12,441 nucleotides of DNA, taken from the NCBI GenBank assembly GCA_039807745.1, contig JBDHRV010000105.1, forward strand, positions 1 through 12,441, given 5' to 3'. This DNA is from JAEUMW01 sp039807745 (lineage in GTDB: Bacteria > Pseudomonadota > Gammaproteobacteria > Burkholderiales > JAEUMW01). The notes below the pieces were generated by a model. That model was not told the DNA's origin. It saw only the letters and a program-made list of their open reading frames with translations, and made no database searches. The translations under genes were made by a program, and so were the position numbers. Shown in pieces: positions 6,261 to 12,441 of this stretch (the stretch's first letter is position 1; every line of letters starts with the position of its first letter).

Positions 6261-7589
6261 ATGGCAGGTACCACGGTTTGGCCGGCGGGGGCCGTTCGGA
6301 GCGTGGACGCCGAGCAGGCGCGACTACTCGGCCAGCGCCCGCTCGCCCGGCGTGCGCTGATCGTCTTTCTTCTCCTGGCAGTCACCGTGTTCAGCCGGTT
6401 CGGCATAAACCTGGGCACGTACTCGCTCAGCTTTAGCCTTTTCGCCGTTTACGGACTCGTCGCCGTTGCCCTGATGTCCGGCAATCTCGCGATCTCTCCG
6501 CGGCGTTTGCTCATATACACCGCAGGTGTCGCGGTCGCGATCGTCAGTTTCGTGGTCAACACGAGCCTCTCGCCTGCCGACCGCACCTCGGTGACTTCAC
6601 TGCTTCTACTGGCGGTGATTTATCTGCCGTTGCCGTTCGTGCTCTGGCCGCAGGAAAACCGGGAGCAGGAACTGCTCTGGACCATGCGGGCGTTCTCCAA
6701 CGTGGCGTTCTTCTGCGCCCTCGCGGGCATCGCACAGTTTTGCGCGCAGTTCGTGATTCACGGCGCATGGCTCTTCGACTTCACGCGCTATATTCCCGCT
6801 GCGCTTCAGCAGACGGGCGTCTACAACACGGTCATTCCGGTCGGTCACCTCTACAAGTCGAACGGCTTCTTCTTCCGTGAACCGTCCGGGGCATCCTTCA
6901 TCATGGCTCTCGGGCTCCTCGTCGAACTGGCGTTCTTCCACCGGCCAACCCGCATGGCCGCTCTTGCTCTGGCGCTGGTGCTCACCTATTCCGGCACCGG
7001 GCTGCTCGCGCTGCTGATCGGAGTCGTATTCTCTGTTCGCTCGCACACCGTCGGCCGCTTGAGCGCGCTGCTGATTGTTGCGGGACTGTGCGCCTGGGCC
7101 GCTGGCGATTTCCTCAACCTTTCCTTCACGCTGAACCGCATCAACGAATTCGGTGAGGAAAGGAGTAGCGCCTACCTTCGCTATGTCGCACCCATGCGCC
7201 TGGTGAGCGCAACGCTGTTCGAGAATCCCTGGAGTTTCTGGTTCGGCCTCGGACCGGGCGTCATCTCGCGTCTCAGCCAGACCGAGTTCGGATTTCACGA
7301 TCCAACCTGGGCGAAGCTGCTCGTCGAGTATGGTGTTCTCGGGTTCACGGCTTTCACGGTCCTCATGGTCTCCTGCATCCGCCAGCGCGCTTTGCCTATG
7401 CAGCTGCGCGCGGTTCTCTTTTTCTCATGGCTGGCAATGGGCGGGCACCTGCTGACGCCGGATTCGGTCTACCTGGTCGTCACACTCGGCGGTGTCGTGG
7501 GTTCGGCCTCGCTCGCCCGCATTGACGACAGCCATGCGCAAGGTGATGCGAACCCGCCGTCGCTCGCCAATACTCAGGGGGCCACGTGA
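6261..7589 (+). CDS. Wzy-like EPS polymerase (O-antigen ligase/polymerase superfamily)
   Basis: Polytopic inner-membrane protein of 442 residues expected to join flipped repeat units in the periplasm. Hydrophobic segments are visible at about 31-45, 54-72, 83-101, 111-129, 144-165, 211-226, 232-257, 266-283, 359-372, 383-396 and 401-418. A long loop between the eighth and ninth of these (about 284-358) carries FGLGPG (328-333) and the DPTWAKLLVEYGVLG block (347-361), a pattern typical of the Wzy/WaaL O-antigen polymerase and ligase group. FFFREPSGASF (203-213) is another such element. The ATG at 6261, two bases after the GH16 stop, is preferred over the upstream GTG at 6243, which lies inside the GH16 gene. 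Ribosome binding is weak, consistent with coupled translation. Polymerase rather than ligase is inferred from its setting among flippase, co-polymerase and transferases. Confidence 0.8.
   Translation: MAGTTVWPAGAVRSVDAEQARLLGQRPLARRALIVFLLLAVTVFSRFGINLGTYSLSFSLFAVYGLVAVALMSGNLAISPRRLLIYTAGVAVAIVSFVVNTSLSPADRTSVTSLLLLAVIYLPLPFVLWPQENREQELLWTMRAFSNVAFFCALAGIAQFCAQFVIHGAWLFDFTRYIPAALQQTGVYNTVIPVGHLYKSNGFFFREPSGASFIMALGLLVELAFFHRPTRMAALALALVLTYSGTGLLALLIGVVFSVRSHTVGRLSALLIVAGLCAWAAGDFLNLSFTLNRINEFGEERSSAYLRYVAPMRLVSATLFENPWSFWFGLGPGVISRLSQTEFGFHDPTWAKLLVEYGVLGFTAFTVLMVSCIRQRALPMQLRAVLFFSWLAMGGHLLTPDSVYLVVTLGGVVGSASLARIDDSHAQGDANPPSLANTQGAT
7576..7581 (+). promoter_or_regulatory. Shine-Dalgarno site for the GTG start at 7586
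   Basis: AGGGGG lies 4 bases before the GTG that overlaps the polymerase stop codon (GTGA). It supports 7586 as a genuine non-ATG start; the encoded MSLPTISVIIPCYNY is a typical GT2 beginning. Confidence 0.7.
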
Positions 7590-8632
7590 GTCTTCCCACG
7601 ATAAGCGTCATCATCCCGTGCTACAACTACGCACGCTATATCGGTCAGTCCATCGACTCCGTCCTTGCGCAAGGGTATCCCTTACTCGATCTCGTGGTCG
7701 TAAATGACGGATCGACCGACGGCTCCATCGAAGTCATCCGTCGCCACGCGATCGACAGCACCATCATCGATCAACCCAATCGGGGACATGTTCCCGCATG
7801 TAACGCCGGATTCGCCGCGAGCCGTGGGGACGTGGTCATCTTTCTCGACGCGGACGACCTGCTCGAACCCGACGCGTTGATGTCGGTGGCGAGCGTGTGG
7901 ACGCCCATCCTTGCAAAGGTCCAGTTCGACCTGAAAGTCATCGATGCCGATGGGAACACGCTGGGGAAGCGGCGCTTCGGGCATTTCGGGAGCGACTACA
8001 CCGTCGAGCGCGTTCGCCGAGAATTCGCGCGCACTGCCACCTATCGATGGCCGGTCACGTCCGGAAACGCGTACTCGCGCTGGTTCGTGTCCCAGGTTTT
8101 TCCGCAGCGATTCCGCGGGACGGTAGACGGCTACCTCAACACGATCGCCCCGCTCTACGGGGATGTTCTCACCTTGCCCAAGGTGCTCGGCGGCTATCGC
8201 CTGCACGATCGCAATCTCTCCGCGAAAACGAGAGCGTCATCCGGTCTGGTCGACATCATCGTGCGCCGGCGAGAGGAACTCGCGGAAATGCGGCGCCACG
8301 CGGCTTCGCGCGGCGTCAAGCTGCCTGAAGCGGACCCGCTCGATCACGAGTTGCCATTCCTGAATTATCGACTCATCGCCCTCAGGCTGGGCATGAGTTA
8401 TAGCGGGTCGGACAGGGACTCGCCATCACGGCTGCTACGCAAGGCGTTGCGCCAGGTTGGTCGCGAAGGTCTGCCGCTGACCGTCGCAGCCATGCATGCC
8501 GTCTGGTTTCTCCTCGTCAGCGTTCTGCCGAAGCAAGGAGTGTCAGTAATGGTCAAGGCCCGGTTCGAACGCGCGGAGCTGTCGCGAGGATGGCGGCAGC
8601 GACGGTTCCGAGCGGCGGCGCGTGGAGCCTAG
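7586..8632 (+). CDS. Family 2 glycosyltransferase (first of a paralogous pair)
   Basis: Predicted cytoplasmic inverting GT-A glycosyltransferase of 348 residues acting on the lipid-linked repeat unit. It begins ISVIIPCYNYARYI (6-19); VVNDGSTDGS (38-47) binds the nucleotide, and FLDADDLLEP (86-95) carries the DxD metal site. After the catalytic core come VQFDLKVIDADG (112-123), SGNAYSR (159-165), and IAPLYGDV with GGYRLHDRN (187-210), a pattern usual for EPS GT2 enzymes. A hydrophobic stretch near residues 297-314 may sit on the membrane. The GTG start overlaps the preceding stop and has a good ribosome site. Motif order and several blocks match the GT2 gene beyond the flippase, so the two are probably duplicates that now add different sugars or act at different steps. 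The donor sugar is unknown. Confidence 0.9.
   Translation: MSLPTISVIIPCYNYARYIGQSIDSVLAQGYPLLDLVVVNDGSTDGSIEVIRRHAIDSTIIDQPNRGHVPACNAGFAASRGDVVIFLDADDLLEPDALMSVASVWTPILAKVQFDLKVIDADGNTLGKRRFGHFGSDYTVERVRREFARTATYRWPVTSGNAYSRWFVSQVFPQRFRGTVDGYLNTIAPLYGDVLTLPKVLGGYRLHDRNLSAKTRASSGLVDIIVRRREELAEMRRHAASRGVKLPEADPLDHELPFLNYRLIALRLGMSYSGSDRDSPSRLLRKALRQVGREGLPLTVAAMHAVWFLLVSVLPKQGVSVMVKARFERAELSRGWRQRRFRAAARGA
8624..8627 (+). promoter_or_regulatory. Shine-Dalgarno site for the flippase GTG start
   Basis: GGAG inside the end of the GT2 gene lies 8 bases before the GTG at 8636. No ATG in the flippase frame occurs close by, so this site supports the GTG start and a 504-residue product. Confidence 0.6.
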
Positions 8633-8635
8633 CCG

Positions 8636-10150
8636 GTGCCCCGTATCGATCCTTCTCCTGCCATCGAAAGCGCATCCACAGAGGGTGGCAGCGCCGTCGT
8701 CGGCCGGGGTGCCGCTGCTCGCTCGGCGCTCTGGAGCATGGCCGAAAACGGCGGCCTCACGCTGGTCTCGTTCGCGACGCTGATCATAATGGCCAGATAC
8801 CTCTCGCCGCGCGACTTCGGCCTCTTCTCGATCGTGCTCGCAACGGTCGAACTGCTCGGCGTGGTGATCGGCATGCTGTTTCACGACGCGCTCATTCAGC
8901 GCAGCCGAATCACGGAACTCCACTTCGATACCGCCTTCACCGTGACCGTCTCGCTCAGCTTGCTGTTCTTCGCGGCATGTTGGGCGCTTGGCCCCTGGTT
9001 CTCGCGACTGGTCGGCGACCCAGTGGCCGGGGGCGTGCTGGGCTGGACCGCGTGTGCCCTGCCATTCGGCGCGCTATCGGCCACTATCGCGGCCCGGCAG
9101 CGGCGCGAGCTGCGGTTCAGGGTACTCGCCGTTCGCTCGTTGGTCGGCCGCATTTCAGGAGCAGCTCTGGGGATCGTGCTGGCCCTCCTGGGGCTGGGCT
9201 ACTGGAGCCTGGCGGGGCAGCACGTGCTCGTCGCGGCGATGGGTTCTCTCGTGCTCTGGTTGGCGGCGACGCGTCCGCCTCGGTTGCGGTTTCGCAAGCA
9301 GGAAGCGGTGGAGCTGCTGGGCTTCGGTTTGACCTCCGTGGCGGGTCTGGTGATCGGTTTTGCGGTGAAGCGCGTGTTCACCATTGTCGCCGGCGTGATG
9401 CTCGGTACCGAAGCCGCCGGATACCTCAACATGAGCTTTCGGCTGGTCGATGTCGTCTGGAGCGTTTCCGCCGTCGCGGTGACCCAAGTCGCGCTCCCCG
9501 TGTTGTCGCGCTTGCAGGACCAGCCCGAGCGCATGCGCAATGCCTTCGGCAGCGCGAGCGAGATGGTCTGCATCGTCTTCTTCGCACTATTCGTGGGCAT
9601 CGCCATCACCGCGCCGGAGCTCGTGCAGCTGCTTCTCGGCAACCGCTGGGCGTCGATTGCACCCTACGTTTCGATGCTAGCGCTCATGGTCTTCGTGCAG
9701 ACGCCACGCATGCTGATAAACCCAGTCCTGAAGGCAGCGGGATGGCCGGGCTGGACCCTCGCCGGGACCGCTGTCCAGGGCTTCGTCATCGCCGTGCTGA
9801 TTGCGCTCCTTGGCGTTCGGACCGTCGGTACGGCTGTTGTCATTTGGATGCTGGGGGAACTCGTCGCGTGGCCGGTGATGGCTCAGTTGCTCAAGGCGAA
9901 GGCCGGCATCGGCTTTCGCGACCAGCTGCGGGCTCTGCTTACGCCGGCGCTCGCCGCCCTCGCGATGGCGGCCGTGGCATTCGCTCTGCGGGATGTATTG
10001 GGCGTTGAACTCTCTCCGCTCACTCGCCTGGCCCTCATCGGAAGCGTGGCGTCGACGGTATTCCTGGGTGCCGTGACGCTGCTCGATCGCCAGGCCGTCG
10101 ACCGGTTGTGGTCGTTCTTCCGCTCGGCAGCCGGCGCGAGGACTGCGTGA
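8636..10150 (+). CDS. Wzx-like polysaccharide flippase (MOP superfamily)
   Basis: Predicted inner-membrane flippase of 504 residues that moves the lipid-linked repeat unit to the periplasmic side. After a hydrophilic N-terminal tail of about 27 residues, hydrophobic segments run through nearly the whole protein, enough for the 12 to 14 helices usual in this family. The first helix region is followed by ARYLSPRDFGLFSI (53-66), a hallmark of the PST/MOP flippases related to WzxC and ExoT. LQDQPERMRNAF (about 297-308) in the central cytoplasmic loop also fits the family. The GTG start has a GGAG site 8 bases upstream and comes 3 bases after the GT2 stop. The long N-terminal tail could mean a later start, but no better-placed start with a ribosome site was seen. 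Family call is strong; the substrate is inferred from the neighbourhood. Confidence 0.88.
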   Translation: MPRIDPSPAIESASTEGGSAVVGRGAAARSALWSMAENGGLTLVSFATLIIMARYLSPRDFGLFSIVLATVELLGVVIGMLFHDALIQRSRITELHFDTAFTVTVSLSLLFFAACWALGPWFSRLVGDPVAGGVLGWTACALPFGALSATIAARQRRELRFRVLAVRSLVGRISGAALGIVLALLGLGYWSLAGQHVLVAAMGSLVLWLAATRPPRLRFRKQEAVELLGFGLTSVAGLVIGFAVKRVFTIVAGVMLGTEAAGYLNMSFRLVDVVWSVSAVAVTQVALPVLSRLQDQPERMRNAFGSASEMVCIVFFALFVGIAITAPELVQLLLGNRWASIAPYVSMLALMVFVQTPRMLINPVLKAAGWPGWTLAGTAVQGFVIAVLIALLGVRTVGTAVVIWMLGELVAWPVMAQLLKAKAGIGFRDQLRALLTPALAALAMAAVAFALRDVLGVELSPLTRLALIGSVASTVFLGAVTLLDRQAVDRLWSFFRSAAGARTA

Positions 10151-10176
10151 TCATGCCTGGTAAGGAGCGCTGAACC

Positions 10177-11238
10177 ATGCTTGATCCGTCGAGCCTGGTC
10201 TCGGTCGTCATCTGCAACTACAACTACGCGCAGTTCGTGGGAGCGGCCATCGAGAGCGCGTTGGCGCTGGATTGGCCCCGGGTCGAGGTCATCGTGGTCG
10301 ATGATGGCTCGACGGATGGCTCGAGGTCGGTGATAGAGGGATATGCGCCTCGGGCAAGCATGGTGACCCAGTCCAACAGTGGGCAGGCGACAGCGGCCAA
10401 GGCAGGTTTCGCGCGGTCCCGGGGCGACGTCGTGATCTTTCTCGATGCGGACGATCTCCTGGATCCGCGACTGATCAGGGTCATGGCACCTCACTGGAAC
10501 GCACGGGTCAGCAAGGTGCAGTTTCAGATGAGGACGATCGATGCCGAAGGCCGGGCGTTGGGGTCCGTGTTTCCTCAGTATTACCGGGTGCCGTCTCCGG
10601 CGCAGACAAGACAGTGGACGTTAAAGGCAAACGCGTATCCGACACCGCCGGGTTCTGGGAACGCGTACTCGAGGACGTTTCTCGACCGGGTGATGTGCGA
10701 CGTCGATACCGTCGACCGATTTGCCGACTCGGCGCTCCTGGCTGCTGCGCCTCTGCTGGGAGACGTTGTTACTATCCCGCAGCCGCTCGTGAGCTACCGC
10801 GTTCACGGTCGCAATGACGGTGCGATGCTCGCACTGGATCCGAGGCGTTTCGCTCGCGAATGGTTGCGTGCCCGGCGTCGCTTTCACTATGGGTCCTCCG
10901 TGGCTCGTTCAGCGGGGCTCGACCCCCGCAATGATGCGTTCGCCCATGACCTCGCGTCCCTGGCTTATCGGGCCGCATCTTGGCGCCTGGCGCCGGCCGA
11001 TCACCCGGTGCGGGACGATTCGGGCGGCTCCATTCTTGCCGATGCTGCGCGCGCCGTGAGCGTGCCTCAGGGACATTCGCTGGCGAGCCGCTCTGCCATG
11101 CTCGCGTGGCTCGCCTTCGTTTGCCTGGCGCCGCGGTCGGCGGCCACCAGGATGCTGCAGTGGCGATTCGTGCCGTCCACGCGGCCTAAGCGTCTCAGGC
11201 AATTCATGGCAGCACTTTCCATCGCACGGATGCACTAG
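10177..11238 (+). CDS. Family 2 glycosyltransferase (second of a paralogous pair)
   Basis: Predicted GT-A glycosyltransferase of 353 residues. AAGGAG at 10162-10167 lies 9 bases before the ATG, one of the best ribosome sites here, and there is a 26-base gap after the flippase, so it may be translated independently. VSVVICNYNYAQFV (8-21), VVDDGSTDGS (40-49) and FLDADDLLDP (88-97, DxD) make up the catalytic core. VQFQMRTIDAEG (114-125), PGSGNAYSR (158-166) and AAPLLGDVVTIPQPLVSYRVHGRN (190-213) align block for block with the GT2 gene before the flippase. The C-terminal third is alanine- and arginine-rich, with one hydrophobic stretch near 300-320. Its role is probably a sugar addition distinct from that of its relative. 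Donor and acceptor cannot be named. Confidence 0.9.
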   Translation: MLDPSSLVSVVICNYNYAQFVGAAIESALALDWPRVEVIVVDDGSTDGSRSVIEGYAPRASMVTQSNSGQATAAKAGFARSRGDVVIFLDADDLLDPRLIRVMAPHWNARVSKVQFQMRTIDAEGRALGSVFPQYYRVPSPAQTRQWTLKANAYPTPPGSGNAYSRTFLDRVMCDVDTVDRFADSALLAAAPLLGDVVTIPQPLVSYRVHGRNDGAMLALDPRRFAREWLRARRRFHYGSSVARSAGLDPRNDAFAHDLASLAYRAASWRLAPADHPVRDDSGGSILADAARAVSVPQGHSLASRSAMLAWLAFVCLAPRSAATRMLQWRFVPSTRPKRLRQFMAALSIARMH

Positions 11239-11328
11239 ATGAACGCGGCGCGGATTCGCCACGCGACACCTCGGCGATCCATCGCAAGGCCGCGAGTAAC
11301 GTCGAAGCGGGAGTTCGTATGCTCATAA
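11239..11328 (+). CDS. Candidate 29-residue leader/relay ORF
   Basis: The 80-base gap between the second GT2 gene and the pyruvyl transferase contains an ATG directly abutting the TAG of the GT2 gene. The frame encodes 29 residues beginning MNAARIRHATPRRS and ends at TAA 11326-11328, seven bases beyond the start of the pyruvyl transferase in another frame. The peptide is rich in arginine and has no recognisable domain. Its placement would let ribosomes pass from one gene to the next without leaving the message. It could equally be chance; GC-rich DNA often holds short open frames. Low confidence as an expressed protein. Confidence 0.2.
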   Translation: MNAARIRHATPRRSIARPRVTSKREFVCS

Positions 11329-12230
11329 CCGAAGGATGGGACGAACTGGTGCGAAGCCTGCAAGACATTGGCAGGCTGGGCATCCCCATCAAGTTCGTTC
11401 CGAACCCCGGCAATCCCGGCGATGCGCTGATCGCCGCCGCGACATGGCAGCTCTTCGATGCGCTCAGCCTGAAGCCGCGGGTCACCCGCATCGAGGGCAT
11501 TGGCGCGCGGGATGTGGCGATCTATGGCGGGGGAGGGGCGCTCGTGCCCGAATATCCCACCTGCGCGCGGTTCCTCAAGCGCTGCCTCGATGTCAACGTG
11601 CGGGCGGCAATGGTCTTGTCGAACTCGGTTCGTGGCCACGAACATCTCCTGAGGCGACTGGATGACCGGTTCACCATCGTCTGCCGCGATGCGGCCTCCT
11701 TCGAGCACGCCTGCTCGACGGCGTGCAATGCCCAGGTACTCAAGGCGCCGGATCTGGCTCTGCGGCTCGACGTGGAGGCCGTCAGGGCGCGTTGTTCGTT
11801 GCCGTCCGTGCGTGCGAGATTCCTGCGGGCGATGACCTTGCGGGCGGAGTCCGTCGTGAAAGGGCAAGGCGTTCTCTACTGCCGATGGCGACGCGCCTTG
11901 TCCCGGCTGCGGATTCCCGACAGCGGTCGGCTCGACATTCTGCGCACGGACAAGGAGGCTGCCCTTCCCAACCAGGGACACGCCCGCTGGGACATCAGCG
12001 AGCTGTACGGATCGAACTTCAGACCGCGAAGCGAAGCCGAGTTCATCGCGCGAGACATGCTGGACTTCATTCAGCGGGCAAAGGCAGTGCGCACCGATCG
12101 CTTGCACGTCGGCATTGCGGCAGCGCTGGTTGGATGCCCGGTCACATACCGGGACAACTCGTACGGGAAGATCAAGGCGATCTACGACACTTCGTTGGTC
12201 GATGTTCCCACCATCGCCTTCGAGCACTAG
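11319..12230 (+). CDS. Polysaccharide pyruvyl transferase family protein
   Basis: Predicted enzyme of 303 residues that transfers pyruvate from phosphoenolpyruvate to a sugar of the repeat unit as a ketal, giving the EPS negative charge (family PF04230; relatives include ExoV, WcaK and CsaB). The recognition blocks are FVPNPGNPGDALI (26-38), IYGGGGALVPEYP (68-80), CRDAASFEHA (122-131), and the C-terminal TDRLHVGIAAAL (259-270) with VTYRDNSYGK (275-284). The NPGNPGD and TDRLH...NSYGK elements are those expected at the substrate site. GGGAG at 11309-11313 lies 5 bases before the ATG, and no in-frame start was found in the gap upstream. Length is a little short of the usual 300-400 residues but all family blocks are present. 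The family is strongly supported; the sugar modified is not known. Confidence 0.92.
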   Translation: MLITEGWDELVRSLQDIGRLGIPIKFVPNPGNPGDALIAAATWQLFDALSLKPRVTRIEGIGARDVAIYGGGGALVPEYPTCARFLKRCLDVNVRAAMVLSNSVRGHEHLLRRLDDRFTIVCRDAASFEHACSTACNAQVLKAPDLALRLDVEAVRARCSLPSVRARFLRAMTLRAESVVKGQGVLYCRWRRALSRLRIPDSGRLDILRTDKEAALPNQGHARWDISELYGSNFRPRSEAEFIARDMLDFIQRAKAVRTDRLHVGIAAALVGCPVTYRDNSYGKIKAIYDTSLVDVPTIAFEH

Positions 12231-12245
12231 GAAACTTGGCGCCAC

Positions 12246-12441
12246 ATGGCTCACACAGCCCTGGCTCTCGTGCTCGCAGTGTGGTTGGGCGTCGTTGCCA
12301 ACGCGCTGGCGGATGGTTCGTCGCCCGGCAAACCTGCAGAAGCGCCGGCGGCTGCCGCTGTCGACGGCCCGTCCCCCTATCCCAAGGATCCCGCCGACTG
12401 GCCGGGAAAAGGGGCCATTCGTGTCTTCGGCTGGATGTCGC
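12246..12441 (+). CDS. Secreted protein, N-terminal fragment, possibly SGNH/GDSL hydrolase (3' end outside window)
   Basis: An ATG 15 bases after the pyruvyl transferase stop opens a frame that runs off the window after 65 codons. Residues 1-22 form a signal peptide: short n-region, hydrophobic core LALVLAVWLGVVANA, and an A-L-A cleavage site at 20-22 before DGSS. A proline/alanine-rich linker follows (about 29-45), then YPKDPADWPGKGAIRVFGWM (45-64). From memory, the DWPGKG-IRVF-WM block precedes the catalytic GDS motif in some secreted SGNH/GDSL hydrolases, which would make this a candidate EPS O-acyl esterase, but the GDS motif lies outside the window. Secretion is well supported; the enzymatic identity is a weak inference. 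Confidence 0.5.
   Translation, partial: MAHTALALVLAVWLGVVANALADGSSPGKPAEAPAAAAVDGPSPYPKDPADWPGKGAIRVFGWMS

Noticed and set aside
5303..6418. 371-codon open frame on the - strand opposite the GH16 gene
   Set aside because: The + strand frame contains a signal peptide and the full GH16 catalytic site; the reverse frame has no recognisable features.
8590..10008. 472-codon open frame on the + strand overlapping the flippase
   Set aside because: Arginine- and glycine-rich shadow caused by high GC; the overlapping frame encodes a coherent multi-helix flippase.
10153..10173. Six-codon open frame (M-P-G-K-E-R) before the second GT2 gene
   Set aside because: Its sequence contains the Shine-Dalgarno AAGGAG of the real gene and it has no ribosome site of its own worth noting; too short to support.
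11235..12254. 339-codon open frame on the - strand opposite the pyruvyl transferase
   Set aside because: No domain is recognisable, and the + strand frame has every pyruvyl transferase block, so this is antisense shadow.

Overview
The window is part of a Wzx/Wzy-type exopolysaccharide (EPS) biosynthesis locus from a GC-rich Gram-negative bacterium. All eleven recognisable genes and one candidate small ORF lie on the + strand. The chain-length protein and its companion ATPase look like the EpsF/EpsG families known from Methylobacillus and other Betaproteobacteria, so a betaproteobacterial host is the best guess. GC-rich codon use and frequent GTG starts fit this, but there is no rRNA or housekeeping gene to fix the taxon.

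Layout: 1-648 is the 3' part of a GT-B glycosyltransferase cut by the window edge. 649-747 is the only sizeable gap near the left end; it carries two small inverted repeats and the Shine-Dalgarno site of the next gene. From about 754 the genes are almost contiguous: EpsF-like chain-length/co-polymerase protein (754-2232), EpsG-like P-loop ATPase (2232-3149), ExoA-like GT2 membrane glycosyltransferase (3151-4182), GT4-like glycosyltransferase (4179-5372), secreted GH16 glycanase (5369-6259), Wzy-like polymerase (6261-7589), GT2 (7586-8632), Wzx-like flippase (8636-10150), a second related GT2 (10177-11238), and polysaccharide pyruvyl transferase (11319-12230). The window ends in the signal peptide and first residues of another secreted protein (from 12246), possibly an SGNH/GDSL hydrolase. 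Four junctions are stop/start overlaps (2232, 4179, 5369, 7586), so this is almost certainly one operon with translational coupling.

How the genes fit together: cytoplasmic-face glycosyltransferases build a lipid-linked repeat unit, the pyruvyl transferase adds an acidic ketal, the flippase moves the unit across the inner membrane, the Wzy-like protein polymerises it, and EpsF with EpsG controls chain length and export. The secreted GH16 enzyme probably trims or clears polymer in the periplasm or outside the cell. The priming transferase and outer-membrane export channel are not in the window. The combination of ExoA-like transferase, GH16 glycanase and pyruvyl transferase resembles the succinoglycan (exo) toolkit placed in an EpsF/EpsG-type locus, suggesting an acidic, pyruvylated, probably beta-glucan-containing EPS.

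No mobile element, CRISPR array, tRNA or rRNA was seen. The most unusual points are the loss of both conserved glutamates in the first glycosyltransferase, the altered nucleotide-binding motifs and absent tyrosine tail in the EpsG-like protein, the related GT2 pair flanking the flippase, and a 29-codon ORF bridging the 80-base gap before the pyruvyl transferase.
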